From Drosophila persimilis (lineage: Eukaryota > Arthropoda > Insecta > Diptera > Drosophilidae): a stretch of 64,000 nucleotides of DNA. A program made the position numbers and the translations under genes. A model generated the notes under the pieces. It was given only the letters and a program-made list of their open reading frames with translations. It did not search any database and had not been told where the DNA came from. This document shows positions 24,430 to 36,232 of the stretch, piece after piece; the first letter of the stretch is position 1; each line of letters opens with the position of its first letter. The stretch covers positions 12,112,501 through 12,176,500 of the forward strand of contig NW_020825294.1 of NCBI RefSeq assembly GCF_003286085.1, in the 5' to 3' direction.

Positions 24430-24933
24430 GTTTACTCTACGTTAGAGCGGAAAATGACTCACCCAGTAATTAATATTAGGAATGGGGAAACGAAACTAAT
24501 TAAAATATATAATAGTATGACAGCTTTATTTTAGAACTTCACCGCAAATTGCTTTCATAATTTCACACTCATTTTATTTTTATTTTCTGGTGTGAATTGA
24601 TTTTTTAAATGGAAGTACGAGTACAATTGGAACCAATCAACAGTCGCGATTCTATCGCGGTGATACTTGAGGTGCCATTGCAAATCTGTTGGTGCTACAA
24701 AATCCACTCAGTAGATATACATTATATAAATAATATAGAGACCATTCAAAGAGCAAGCTGACCCCATAGACACTTTATATAATTACGAGGAAAGACAGTG
24801 CCTCTCAGACACTCTGATGATTCTCACAACTAAGGCACGTCATCTGAATGGCACAACCGATCTATGGAATCCCTTATAATCTAAACTAAAAAATTTTGAC
24901 TTAATTTCTGTGGCGGGCGCCTTGGAGAACAAG
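24430..24933. promoter_or_regulatory. 5' flank of Ance, unit 2 (inverted)
   Basis: This is the reverse complement match of the Ance 5' flanks at 10094-10440 and 39047-39520. It includes the blocks CTTCACCGCAAATTGCTTTC near 24537 and TCTATCGCGGTGATA near 24651, and the same GTACGAGTAC pair. Homology to unit 4 extends left to about 24430 (TTTACTCTACGTTAGAGCGG). The promoter therefore travelled with the inverted copy. It also contains ATTATATAAATAATATAGAG near 24720. Confidence 0.5.
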
Positions 24934-27168
24934 ATGAGAGTGTTCATCGTAGCCCTGCTGGCTACGTTAGCGGTGAGTCGATAACGACATCTTGAAAAAT
25001 GGATTCCATAGCTATATCGAGGTAAACATTCTCTGGTTAGCTCGCGCAAGCCCTGGTGAAGGAGGAGATTCAGGCCAAAGAGTATTTGGAGAATCTGAAC
25101 AAGGAGCTGGCCAAGCGCACCAACGTGCAAACAGAGGCTTCCTGGGCGTATGCCTCGAACTTAAACGATGAGAACGAAAAGAAAAAGAACGAGATCTCCG
25201 CTGAGTTGGCGCAATTCAAGAAGGAGGTGTTGAGCGATAATCAGAAATTCCAGTGGCATAATTATCAATCGGATGATATCAAGAGACAATTCAAGAGACT
25301 GTCCGAAATGGGAAATGCCGCCCTATCCGAGGTGGAATATGCAGATTTCTTGGAAACCAAATCCGCCATGGAGTCGAACTTTGCCAAAGTGAATATCTGC
25401 AACTACAAGGAAAATGCGAAATGTGATTTGGAACTTGAGCCAGAGATAGAGGAGATTATTGGCAAGAGCCGGGACCATGAGGAGCTCAAGTACTACTGGC
25501 GCGAGTTCTACGACAAGGCAGGCACGGCCGTGCGCTCCAATTTCGAGCGCTATGTGGAGCTGAACACCAAGGCTGCCAAACTGAACAGTATGTTGCGACT
25601 GGCTGGAGACTTCTCTGAAATCATTTTCACACTTCTCCCTTCTGTCAGACTTCACCTCTGGCGCTGAGCTCTGGCTGGATAAGTACGAGGATGACACCTT
25701 CGAACAGCAGTTGGATAACATCTTCGCCGAAATCCGCCCGCTCTACGAACAGATCCATGGCTATGTGCGCTACCGCCTGAGGAAGTATTACGGCAACGAG
25801 GTGGTCTCTGAGAACGGACCCATTCCCATGCATCTTCTTGGCAACATGTGGGCGCAGCAATGGTCTGAGATCGCGGACATTGTTTCTCCCTTCCCCGAGA
25901 AGCCACTGGTGGATGTTACCGAAGAAATGGAGAAACAAGGATACACCCCCATCAGGATGTTCCAAATGGCCGATGACTTTTTCACCTCGATGAACCTCAC
26001 CAAATTGACGCAGTAAGATTGAAGATTGCTATAATTCCATGTTGAGCCTGGATCCAAATATATTTGATCTACAATAGGGATTTCTGGGACAAGTCTATAA
26101 TCGAGAAGCCCACGGATGGTCGCGACTTGATATGCCATGCCAGTGCCTGGAATTTTTACCTAAAGGACGATGTCCGCATCAAGCAGTGCACCCGCGTCAC
26201 CCAAAACCAGCTGTTCACAGTCCACCACGAGGTGGGTCACATTCAGTATTTCCTTCAGTATCAGCACCTACCCTTCGTATATCGGACGGGAGGTAATCCA
26301 GGTTTTCATGAAGCCGTTGGGGATGTGCTCTCCCTGTCCGTGTCCACGCCCAAGCATCTGGAGAGGATCGGTCTGCTGTCGAACTATGTTCGCGATGACG
26401 AGGCCCGCATCAACCAGCTCTTCCTCACGGCTCTGGAGAAGATCGTGTTCCTGCCGTTTGCTTTCACCATGGACAAGTACCGATGGGCGCTGTTCCGCGG
26501 GGAGGTCGAGAAGGCAAATTGGAACTGTGAGTTCTGGAAGCTGCGTGAGCAGTACTCCGGCATCGAGCCTCCGGTTGTGCGTAGCGAGAAAGACTTCGAC
26601 CCCCCTGCCAAATATCATGTCTCAGCGGATGTCGAGTATCTGAGGTTTGTTAAGTCGTCTCTTGTTGATTTTATGACGTGATTGGGGGTTTCGCGCAGGT
26701 ACTTGGTCGCCATCATCATCCAGTTCCAGTTCTACAAGTCCGCCTGCATTAAGGCTGGTCAATACGATGCCAACAATGCGGAGCTGCCCCTTGACAACTG
26801 TGATATCTACGGCAGTGCAGCAGCAGGCGAAGCCTTCCAGTAAGGGCTGCTCTCAAATAAGTTAGTATGTCTGCTAATCTATGGGGATTCCTTTGTCCAC
26901 TCCACAGTAACATGCTCTCTATGGGTGCCTCCAAGCCCTGGCCCGATGCACTGGAGGCCTTCAACGGGGAGCGCATCATGAGTGGCAAGGCCATTGCCGA
27001 ATACTTCGAACCCCTTCGCGTCTGGCTGGAGGCGGAGAACATCAAGAACAGTGTTCACATCGGCTGGACCGCTTCAGATAGTAAGTTATATACTCCCGAT
27101 CCACTATTGGACTCTCGAATAATCCTTTACTTTTCTCCCAATTTACTTCAGAATGTGTGGCCTTTTAA
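24934..27168 (+). CDS. Ance: Angiotensin-converting enzyme Ance, unit 2 (complete, inverted)
   Basis: Seven exons join in frame: 24934-24972, 25041-25587, 25649-26012, 26078-26644, 26699-26839, 26908-27080 and 27152-27168, totalling 1848 bases (615 aa). The signal peptide is MRVFIVALLATLALAQA. The zinc site HHEVGH (366-371) and Glu395 in GFHEAVGD are intact, so a working secreted dipeptidyl carboxypeptidase is expected. It differs from unit 4 in exon 2 (NAKCDLELEPEIEEIIGK, ELAQFKKEVLSDNQK) and at RTGGNPG in place of RTGANPG, and ends KCVAF rather than KCVAS. Intron positions and phases match the other copies. The last codons overlap an AATAAA at 27167-27172. The original downstream region is shortened because the following Ance-2 piece begins only about 230 bases away. 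This is the only copy on the plus strand. Confidence 0.92.
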
Positions 27169-27367
27169 TAAAAATACCTTCCTTTCTCAAAACAGTTCTT
27201 TGCTCAGTTTTAAAATATTAATTCGGACAAGATCTGAGGGTTACTATACAAATCCTTTAGGTATAATAGAGAATACAAGTCGATTTGGTTGGCATGCTAT
27301 TTGTGTAAAATATAATTCTGATTTAAAATACAACCGTATCTAAAAATGCGAGGATGGAGTTGCTCCG

Positions 27368-27965
27368 TTGGTCGAAAACACTTAAGTTAGTTTATTACTC
27401 TTCTTTGACCACCTTCCTCGTCGAGGCTAACAAACAACTGGCCGGAATCTATGATCAGGTGGTCTTGGCCCAGTTGCAGAATGAGTTACGTGGATCCAAC
27501 GATGTTGTAGCTCTCCTCGAGATGGAAATAGCGGACGAAAAGCTGCTGAACTACCTAAAATCTCTGATGCCTCATCTGGCATCTCAAGTTCAAGCGTTTG
27601 AAGTTGGGGGATGCCAGCCAGAAGAGGCAGCTGGAGAGGATACCGAGGCTGGGCTACGATGCCTTGGATGGCATGGAGCTCACTCAAGTTAATGCGCTCG
27701 CCTCCAACATGAGCGACAGCTACCGCAACGTCCTACATTGCGCTTATAAGCAGCCAAAAAATGGAACCCTGCGGCTAATACCAGAGGTTCAGGCAATATT
27801 CCAGGAGAGCCGTGACCTGGATGAGATCGAGTACTACTGGCTTGAGTGGCGACAACGCACTGGACTGGCCACTCGGGATCAGTTTGTGGCCTTAATGAAG
27901 TTGTATAAGAATACCGCCCAGCTCAATGGATATCCGCGGGCCGAGGATTATTGGTTCCGATCGCT
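27368..27965 (+). pseudogene. Ance-2: Ance-2-like gene, unit 2, truncated fragment
   Basis: About 30 bases of the Ance-2 5' flank (27368-27397, GTTGGTCGAAAACAC) are fused directly to exon 2 (from about 27400, ...LTTFLVEANKQLAGIYDQ). A deletion has removed the promoter region, exon 1 with the signal peptide, and intron 1. Four extra bases near 27580 (GCATCTCAAG against GCAAAG) shift the frame after SLMPHLA. The second half (27598-27961) is in the other frame and stops matching at about 27965, inside exon 2, where unrelated sequence and a DINE-1 piece begin. No complete protein can be made. Confidence 0.85.
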
Positions 27966-27984
27966 AGACCAAAAATCTTAAAAC

Positions 27985-28125
27985 AAACTTGATTTAGTGT
28001 GATATCACAGAAGATATCACTAAAATTGGTTGCGCTAGCTTTTATAGTCCTTGAGATCTAGGCGTCAAGCAAGACGGCAAACGGAAGGATGGACAGAAAC
28101 GGCTATATCGACTCGGCTATTGTTG
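27985..28125 (-). mobile_element. DINE-1-type Helitron fragment R5
   Basis: A short diverged piece in the orientation of R1/R2, recognisable from GATATCAC, TTGGTTGCGCTAGCTTTTAT, GATCTAGGCG and ATCGACTCGGCTATTG. It directly follows the broken end of the unit 2 Ance-2 fragment. Confidence 0.6.
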
Positions 28126-28855
28126 GCTTTGAATTAAATATTTGTTATTATCGCTTAATGTAGTCGTATTTACATATCGTTTGTTTCTTGGGGAAATGGA
28201 ATGCGGCTGAGTATCCCAATGGTAAAACGCCCTCGTGCTGCAGAAAATGAAGACTTCATAAGAATTCAGAATGAAATTTTAGTGGCTACGATAGCCACTA
28301 CAGTGGCTGTTAACGCTCTGGTGGAGGGGAGGCTGGTGTTGGTGTTGGTGAGAGAATAGAGAAAACTCACACATAGAGCACCGCATAGTCTCAGAAAGAT
28401 GTTGTGGTTGTTATTGTTGTAATGCATCTGTTTCATGGACCACTTCCGTTTCAGGTGGTGGCCGGGGTGTAGGGGGGCCTGCGGCGGCGTGGTCGCATAT
28501 CGCTGGGTGTGCGCTGTCGGTTAGTACCAGCTTAAAATTCGCGCAGACTTTTGTTACCTAGTTGGAAACACGAAAGCTACCTGCGAAAGCTCGCAACAAC
28601 AAATTTCCCTGATATTAGGACTTCCGGTAACGATGAAGGATTTATCGCTTAGGCCGAACAGCACAGAGCGGGAGGGGAAGAAGATCAGCTCATCAGTCGC
28701 TATGCGGGCGCGATCCCCGTATGTGTCGCAACAAAAATTGGAAGGCCGTCAAATTCTGCGAAAATTCGGGATCAAATCACAGCAACGTAGTGATATTCGT
28801 TAACTGTCTGCCAAAAATATAGTGCTGGACCGGACCTTCTTCTCTGCCTTTATAT
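28126..28855. other. Unassigned sequence between two DINE-1 pieces
   Basis: No gene recognised. A plus-strand frame at about 28634-28790 (KDLSLRPNSTEREGKKISS...) is open for some 50 codons and could be a mobile-element remnant, but I cannot identify it. The rest has no obvious structure. Confidence 0.4.
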
Positions 28856-29315
28856 TTTTTACCCGATACTCAAATGAGTATTGGGGTATATTAGATTTGT
28901 GGTGAAAATGGATGTGTGTAACGTCCAGAAGGAATCGTTTCCGACCCCATAAAGTATATATATTCTTGATCAGCATCAATAGCCGAGTCGATTGAGCCAT
29001 GTCTGTCCGTCTGTCCGTCCCCTTCAGCGCCTAGTGCTCAAAGACTATAAGAGCTAGAGCAACGATGTTTTGGATCCAGACTTCTGTAATATGTCACTGC
29101 TACAAGAATATTTCAAAACTTCGCCCCGCCCACTTCCGCCCCACAAAAGGCGAAAATCTGTGGCATCCACAATTTCGACGATACGAGAAAACTAAAATCG
29201 TAGAGAATGAGTATATCTTCTAGAATGCAAAATCTGAACCAGATCGTATATTTATTATAGCCAGAAACAAGAAAACAATTGCATTCTCTCTCGCTCTGTC
29301 TCTCTCTAGCACGCA
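28856..29315 (+). mobile_element. DINE-1/SGM/ISY-type Helitron, copy R4 (3' truncated)
   Basis: Starts with TTACCCGATACTCAAATGAGTATTGGGG, includes GACCCCATAAAGTATATATA and the CTGTCCGTCTGTCCG segment, and matches other copies until the GCTCTGTCTCTCTCTAGCACGCA region, about 40% of the element. Its truncated end lies about 45 bases from the left breakpoint of the unit 3 duplication at 29364. Confidence 0.75.
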
Positions 29316-29809
29316 GGTGCTAGAAATTTATTTTATTGAGTACGCTCGTACGCTCCAAAAATTACATTTCCATATGATTTTAACATGAATTCTATTATTC
29401 AATAATAAGCATACTTCATACTTCATACATTCAGGCTGAGTTGGAAATTCCCAACCACTCATTATCTTCATCGAAAAATAAAAATGCTGTTAAACAGAAG
29501 CGTTGTAAACGAAAAAGATTCAATAGTAGGTAAAAAAAACATCCTGTTCCCTACTTCCAGGTAGGAGAAGGGCACCAAAATACTGATATAAACTATATTT
29601 CCCAATTACCGTCTAGCCCTAGAATAGTATGGGGAAGGACCTATTTCCCCAAAGTGAAACATTTTCCCGAGATATGCGTATACAAAGGCTCAACAACACA
29701 TTACTCTTGACAGTCAACGCCCCAATTTTCGATGGTTTCACTCTGATTTTTGTAACCTTATGGGATTTCAGAAACAAAAAATTCATTTTTTCTTTTAATA
29801 CTATGTATT
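29316..29809. other. Breakpoint and 3' flank of Ance-2, unit 3
   Basis: 29316-29363 is unique to this site. From 29364 on, the sequence equals the Ance-2 3' flanks of units 1 and 4. It should contain the Ance-2 3' untranslated region, the gene being read leftward. No separate gene is visible. Confidence 0.5.
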
Positions 29810-31832
29810 CTATGCCCAACCCACATCCAGATTTTGTAGCTGATTCTGCTGCACCAACCAATCGTGTAGGGGCTTGAAGTAGGCCAACAACCCATCAATA
29901 TTGATCTCCGGCTCACCCACCAACTCCTGCAGGACGTCGCTGTAGGGCACGGATGAGCCTAGTGCCATGGCACGCTGTAGACTGGCACCGATCTGACGCT
30001 GGTCGGAAATATCGCAGAGATCCAAAGCTTTCCTAGGGTTATCCTTTCCGAACTGAAGCGTCGTTGTGCAGTAATGCTTGAGCAGCTGAAACTGTAGAAC
30101 GGTGCTCAGGATGTTGCTGAAAGGGATAATTGATCAAGACATTTGCTAGGAGATTCTCCACATAGGCTTTCAACCTGGCATACTGGTCATCCACCTCCAT
30201 AAGCAACTTGGCTGGGACGTCAAACTGTTCGTTACTGCGTTTCCGAGGGGCTGCCGCTCCCGTGTAATGTTCCGTCAGTCGCCAGTAGGCCTCGTTGTCG
30301 TCCGCTCGGATGTGTCCACTTAGGACCTCCACACGATAGCGATCGAGGACATAGAAGACGGGCAGCAGGAAGACCACGCGCAGACCGTGCACATACAAGC
30401 GGTTCAGTCGAGCGGGCAACTCGAGCCACTTTCCCTCCTGCAGCAAGCCCAACTTCTGAAGGTAGCGTGGAGAGGTGGCCGCCAGGGAGAAGCACTTGCC
30501 AATGGCATCGCCGAAGCTGGGAAAGGGTTCATCGCGCAACAGGGTTGGCTGGCCGGAGGCAGCTCGGTTGTAATAAAGATCACTCTGGGCCTCAAACATA
30601 TTGAGGAAACGCTCCTCGTCATTTAGGGGACAGTAGGTGAAGTTGGTTATGGGAAGGGTGTAATACCGCCAGACCTTGTGCCAGCAACGGTCGTCATCAT
30701 CAGCAGCCACGACCTGAGCATTTGTCCAAAGGGAGCTGGAAGAGATCACTTTGAAAATTCCTTGCTGGAGAATATCTGTTTTATCGGAATTACCTTTCCA
30801 GCAATGGCAGACCAAGTCCCCTAAAGTACTCGGCCACATTCCAGAACACTCTCTGCGTAGTGCTCAACCCGCGACGATGGAGGTCTTGGGTGATATTTGC
30901 CAGCCCCGCCAGGGGCGATGGTAAGTCCACATACCACTCGGCACGAACCCGTCTAAAGGCGTTTCCTATGAAGACCTCGGCCAGATGCTGTGGATACGGT
31001 CTGCCCCGGGGCACCAACCGTTCTCCGTGCATCTTTCTCAAGGAACCCCTAACATGAGCGTGGAACTGAAGGAACAACGGCCTCAGTCCAGCCATCAGCC
31101 GATCCAGCAATGACATGGTCTGCGCTCCGCCCATCTCCAGCGATCGGAACCAATAATCTTGGGCCCGCGGATATCCATTAAGTTGGGCGGTCTTCTTATA
31201 CAACTCCATGAAGGCCACAAACTGATCCCGAGTGGCCAGTCCAGTCTGCTTTCGCCACTCATACCAGTAGTACTCGATCTCATCCAGGTCACGGCTCTCC
31301 TGGACTATTGCCTGAACCTCTGGTATTAGCCGCAAAGTGCAATTCCCTGGCTGCTTATAAGCGCATAGTAGGACGTTGCGGTAGCTGTCGCTCATGTTGG
31401 AGGCGAGCGCATAAACTTGAGCGAGCTCCATGCCATCCAAGGCATTGTAGCCCAGCCTCGGTATCCTCTCCAGCTGCCTCTTCTGGCTGGCATCCCCCAA
31501 CTTCAAACGCTTGAACTTTGCCAGATGAGGCATCAGAGATTTTAGGTAGTTCAGCAGCTTTTCGTCCGCTATTTCCATCTCGAGGAGAGCTACAACATCG
31601 TTGGATCCACGTAACTCATTCTGCAACTGGGCCAAGACCACCTGATCATAGATGCCGGCCAGTTGTTGGTTGGCCTCTACGAGGAAGGTAGTCAAAGTAG
31701 AGTCGGTCGAGGAACTAGGCAGGACAAAGCCTACAAAGATCTGAATGGAAGGGATGTCATGTTGAAATCATCTCCTTTGGGCAACACTTCAACGGCGCTT
31801 GGACTCACCAAAACCACCAACAACATCCCCAT
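29810..31832 (-). CDS. Ance-2: Ance-2-like secreted ACE relative without zinc site, unit 3 (complete)
   Basis: Four exons join in frame: 31832-31809, 31740-30794, 30735-30175 and 30116-29810, totalling 1839 bases (612 aa). The 24-base first exon (MGMLLVVL) and the start of exon 2 (IFVGFVLPSSS) together form the signal peptide; exon 1 is too short to be found by frame length alone. The fold is M2 peptidase, clear from EIEYYWYEWRKQTGLATRDQF and the VLQFQLLKHYC region, and the last intron lies at the same place and phase as in Ance. The segment aligned with HHELGH reads LNMFEAQ (about 368-374). The one aligned with GFHEAVGD reads PFPSFGDAIG, so all zinc ligands and the catalytic Glu are gone. 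It must be a non-peptidase, possibly a binding or decoy protein. Orthology to D. melanogaster Ance-2 rests on position and this loss. Confidence 0.85.
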
Positions 31833-32398
31833 AGTCCCACACTTTCTACTCGTACAAATTTACTTTCGCAACTCAGTCGTGGTTCATTTAAATTCCCGGC
31901 ACAATATCCAACCTTCGCAAACTTTTTCAGACGTTCTGCGCCGGCGCAGCTCTCGATACCAACTAACCAACGGAGGCCGACGACAGAGGCCATGGCCAGA
32001 AGCCCAGTCGACTATTGGCTGAGCACCCAGTAGCCAATTTTTAATTATAATCAAGTGGAGCACGGAGCGGGTATGACACTGTGCCAGTGTTCCCTGTGCT
32101 CAGCTTTTGGCTGACTGAGGCGAGATGTGTACGAGGAATAAACTAACTTAGCTTGAGTGTTTTCGACCAACGAAGCCAATCCATCCTTGTATTAGATACG
32201 CTTGTACTAGAATGAGAATTAGATTTTACGCAAAAAGCATACCTACCAATTCGACGTGTACTCTCTGTGTTACGAGGGTATACAAACATTTGAATGTAGA
32301 AGCTCATAAAAACTCGTTCGTATAAATAATTTAAAACTGGTAAGGCAATTATAAACTTTATTGAGCAATGAACTGTGAGAGAACAGAAGGTATTTTAA
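31833..32398. other. 566-base spacer between Ance-2 and Ance, unit 3
   Basis: Same length as in units 1 and 4 and nearly identical to unit 4. It holds the presumed Ance-2 promoter and the 3' end of the truncated Ance copy, with the minus-strand AATAAA (complement near 32355). Confidence 0.5.
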
Positions 32399-33778
32399 TT
32401 AAGAGGCCACACACTCTGAAGTAAAGGGGGAGAAAAGTAATGGATTATTCGAGAGTTCAATAGTGGATCGGGAGTATATAACTTACTATCTGAAGCGGTC
32501 CAGCCGATGTGAACACTGTTCTTGATGTTCTCCGCCTCCAGCCAGACGCGAAGGGGTTCGAAGTATTCGGCAATGGCCTTGCCACTCATGATGCGCTCCC
32601 CGTTGAAGGCCTCCAGTGCATCGGGCCAGGGCTTGGAGGCACCCATAGAGAGCATGTTACTGTGGAGTGGACAAAAGGATCCCCATGGATTAGAAAACAA
32701 TGTAACTTATTTGAGAGCAATCCTTACTGGAAGGCTTCGCCTGCTGCTGCACTGCCGTAGATATCACAGTTGTCAAGGGGCAGCTCCGCATTGTTGGTAT
32801 CGTATTGACCAGCCTTAATGCAGGCGGACTTGTAGAACTGGAACTGGATGATGAAGGAGACCAGGTACCTGCGAAAAACCACCAAATCACGTCACACATG
32901 AAGCTCATCATCATCGAGAAATGACCCAACAAACCTCAGATACTCGACATCCGCTGAGACATGATATTTGGCGGGGGGGTCGAAGTCTTTCTCGCTACGC
33001 ACAACCGGAGGCTCGATGCCGGAGTACTGCTCACGCAGCTTCCAGAACTCACAGTTCCAATTTGCCTTCTCGACCTCCCCGCGGAACAGCGCCCATCGGT
33101 ACTTGTCCATGGTGAAAGCAAACGGAAGGAACACGATCTTGTCCAGAGCCGTGAGGAAGAGCTGGTTGATCCGGGCCTCGTCATCGCGAACATAGTTCGA
33201 CAGCAGGCCGATCTTCTCCAGATGCTTGGGCGTGGACACGGACAGGGAGAGCACATCCCCAACGGCTTCATGGAAGCCAGGATTAGCCCCGGTCCGATAG
33301 ACAAAGGGTAGGTGCTGATACTGAAGGAAATACTGAATATGTCCCAGCTCGTGGTGGACTGTGAAAAGTTGATCCTGGGTGACGCGGGTGCACTGCTTGA
33401 TGCGGACATCGTCCTGAAGGTAAAAGTCCCAGGCGCTGGCATGGCATATCAAGTCGCGACCATCCGTAGGCTTCTCGATGATAGACTTGTCCCAGAAATC
33501 CCTATTGTAGATCAAATAGATTTGGATCCAGGTTCAACATAGAATTATAGCAATCTTCAATCTTACTTCGGCAATTTGGTGAGGTTCATCGAGGTGAAAA
33601 AGTCATCGCCCATTTGGAACATCTTGAGGGGGGTATATCCTTGTTTCTCCATTTCTTCGGTAACATCCACCAGTGGCTTCTCGGGGAAGGGAGAAACAAT
33701 GTCCGCGATCTCAGACCATTGCTGCGCCCACATGTTGCCAAGAAGATGCATGGGAATGGGTCCGTTCTCAGAGACCAC
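32399..33778 (-). pseudogene. Ance: Ance, unit 3, 5'-truncated copy
   Basis: Exons 4-7 (33501-32935, 32868-32728, 32659-32487, 32415-32399) and the last 212 bases of exon 3 (33778-33567) are present, open, and essentially identical to unit 4. Exons 1 and 2 and the first part of exon 3 are missing: at 33777-33778 the coding sequence is joined to the 3' flank of the unit 4 Ance-2 gene. The zinc site HHELGH and GFHEAVGD remain. There is no signal peptide or Ance promoter, so it is most likely a silent by-product of the tandem duplication, unless transcribed from a new start or by read-through from the upstream Ance-2. Confidence 0.9.
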
Positions 33779-34209
33779 ATTTCCATATGATTTTAACATG
33801 AATTCTATTATTCAATAATAAGCATACTTTCAGGCTGAGTTGGAAATTCCCAACCACTCATTATCTTCATCGAAAAATAAAAATGCTGTTAAACAGAAGC
33901 GTTGTAAACGAAAAAGATTCAATAGTAGGTAAAAAAAACATCCTGTTCCCTACTTCCAGGTAGGAGAAGGGCACCAAAATACTGATATAAACTATATTTC
34001 CCAATTACCGTCTAGCCCTAGAATAGTATGGGGAAGGACCTATTTCCCCAAAAGTGAAACATTTTCCCGAGATATGCGTATACAAAGGCTCAACAACACA
34101 TTACTCTTGACAGTCAACGCCCCAATTTTCGATGGTTTCACTCTGATTTTTGTAACCTTATGGGATTTCAGAAACAAAAAATTCATTTTTTCTTTTAATA
34201 CTATGTATT
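33779..34209. other. 3' flank of Ance-2, unit 4
   Basis: Duplicate of 29366-29809 minus the 14-base insertion. It contains the presumed Ance-2 3' untranslated region and no separate gene. Confidence 0.5.
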
Positions 34210-36232
34210 CTATGCCCAACCCACATCCAGATTTTGTAGCTGATTCTGCTGCACCAACCAATCGTGTAGGGGCTTGAAGTAGGCCAACAACCCATCAATA
34301 TTGATCTCCGGCTCACCCACCAACTCCTGCAGGACGTCGCTGTAGGGCACGGATGAGCCTAGTGCCATGGCACGCTGTAGACTGGCACCGATCTGACGCT
34401 GGTCGGAAAGATCGCAGAGATCCAAAGCTTTCCTAGGGTTATCCTTTCCGAACTGAAGCGTCGTTGTGCAGTAATGCTTGAGCAGCTGAAACTGTAGAAC
34501 GGTGCTCAGGATGTTGCTGAAAGGGATAATTGATCAAGACATTTGCTAGGAGATTCTCCACATAGGCTTTCAACCTGGCATACTGGTCATCCACCTCCAT
34601 AAGCAACTTGGCTGGGACGTCAAACTGTTCGTTACTGCGTTTCCGAGGGGCTGCCGCTCCCGTGTAATGTTCCGTCAGTCGCCAGTAGGCCTCGTTGTCG
34701 TCCGCTCGGATGTGTCCACTTAGGACCTCCACACGATAGCGATCGAGGACATAGAAGACGGGCAGCAGGAAGACCACACGCAGACCGTGCACATACAAGC
34801 GGTTCAGTCGAGCGGGCAACTCGAGCCACTTTCCCTCCTGCAGCAAGCCCAACTTCTGAAGGTAGCGTGGAGAGGTGGCCGCCAGGGAGAAGCACTTGCC
34901 AATGGCATCGCCGAAGCTGGGAAAGGGTTCATCGCGCAACAGGGTTGGCTGGCCGGAGGCAGCTCGGTTGTAATAAAGATCACTCTGGGCCTCAAACATA
35001 TTGAGGAAACGCTCCTCGTCATTTAGGGGACAGTAGGTGAAGTTGGTTATGGGAAGGGTGTAATACCGCCAGACCTTGTGCCAGCAACGGTCGTCATCAT
35101 CAGCAGCCACGACCTGAGCATTTGTCCAAAGGGAGCTGGAAGAGATCACTTTGAAAATTCCTTGCTGGAGAATATCTGTTTTATCGGAATTACCTTTCCA
35201 GCAATGGCAGACCAAGTCCCCTAAAGTACTCGGCCACATTCCAGAACACTCTCTGCGTAGTGCTCAACCCGCGACGATGGAGGTCTTGGGTGATATTTGC
35301 CAGCCCCGCCAGGGGCGATGGTAAGTCCACATACCACTCGGCACGAACCCGTCTAAAGGCGTTTCCTATGAAGACCTCGGCCAGATGCTGTGGATACGGT
35401 CTGCCCCGGGGCACCAACCGTTCTCCGTGCATCTTTCTCAAGGAACCCCTAACATGAGCGTGGAACTGAAGGAACAACGGCCTCAGTCCAGCCATCAGCC
35501 GATCCAGCAATGACATGGTCTGCGCTCCGCCCATCTCCAGCGATAGGAACCAATAATCTTGGGCCCGCGGATATCCATTAAGTTGGGCGGTCTTCTTATA
35601 CAACTCCATGAAGGCCACAAACTGATCCCGAGTGGCCAGTCCAGTCTGCTTTCGCCACTCATACCAGTAGTACTCGATCTCATCCAGGTCACGGCTCTCC
35701 TGGACTATTGCCTGAACCTCTGGTATTAGCCGCAAAGTGCAATTCCCTGGCTGCTTATAAGCGCATAGTAGGACGTTGCGGTAGCTGTCGCTCATGTTGG
35801 AGGCGAGCGCATAAACTTGAGCGAGCTCCATGCCATCCAAGGCATTGTAGCCCAGCCTCGGTATCCTCTCCAGCTGCCTCTTCTGGCTGGCATCCCCCAA
35901 CTTCAAACGCTTGAACTTTGCCAGATGAGGCATCAGAGATTTTAGGTAGTTCAGCAGCTTTTCGTCCGCTATTTCCATCTCGAGGAGAGCTACAACATCG
36001 TTGGATCCACGTAACTCATTCTGCAACTGGGCCAAGACCACCTGATCATAGATGCCGGCCAGTTGTTGGTTGGCCTCTACGAGGAAGGTAGTCAAAGTAG
36101 AGTCGGTCGAGGAACTAGGCAGGACAAAGCCTACAAAGATCTGAATGGAAGGGATGTCATGTTGAAATCATCTCCTTTGGGCAACACTTCAACGGCGCTT
36201 GGACTCACCAAAACCACCAACAACATCCCCAT
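34210..36232 (-). CDS. Ance-2: Ance-2-like secreted ACE relative without zinc site, unit 4 (complete)
   Basis: Exons 36232-36209, 36140-35194, 35135-34575 and 34516-34210 are each exactly 4400 bases right of those in unit 3, and the 1839-base coding sequence is intact (612 aa). Two residue differences from unit 3 were found: Leu for Arg in the YWFRSLEM segment and Leu for Ile in LCDISDQ. The signal peptide, M2 fold and loss of the HEXXH and third-ligand Glu are the same, so no peptidase activity is expected. Its stop at 34210 lies about 430 bases upstream of the truncated Ance copy of unit 3, in the same orientation. Because the two copies are so alike, they probably have the same expression and function. 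An assembly artefact joining two alleles is the main alternative explanation. Confidence 0.85.

Larger units (their letters stand above)
29364..33776. repeat. Tandem duplication, left copy (4.4 kb)
   Basis: Direct repeat of 33777-38176. Only a few differences were seen: a 14-base insertion near 29415-29440 in this copy, a single-base length difference near 34050 in the other, and isolated substitutions such as those giving Ile/Leu and Arg/Leu in Ance-2. The repeat carries one whole Ance-2 gene and the 3' part of Ance (exons 4-7 and part of exon 3). Confidence 0.9.
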
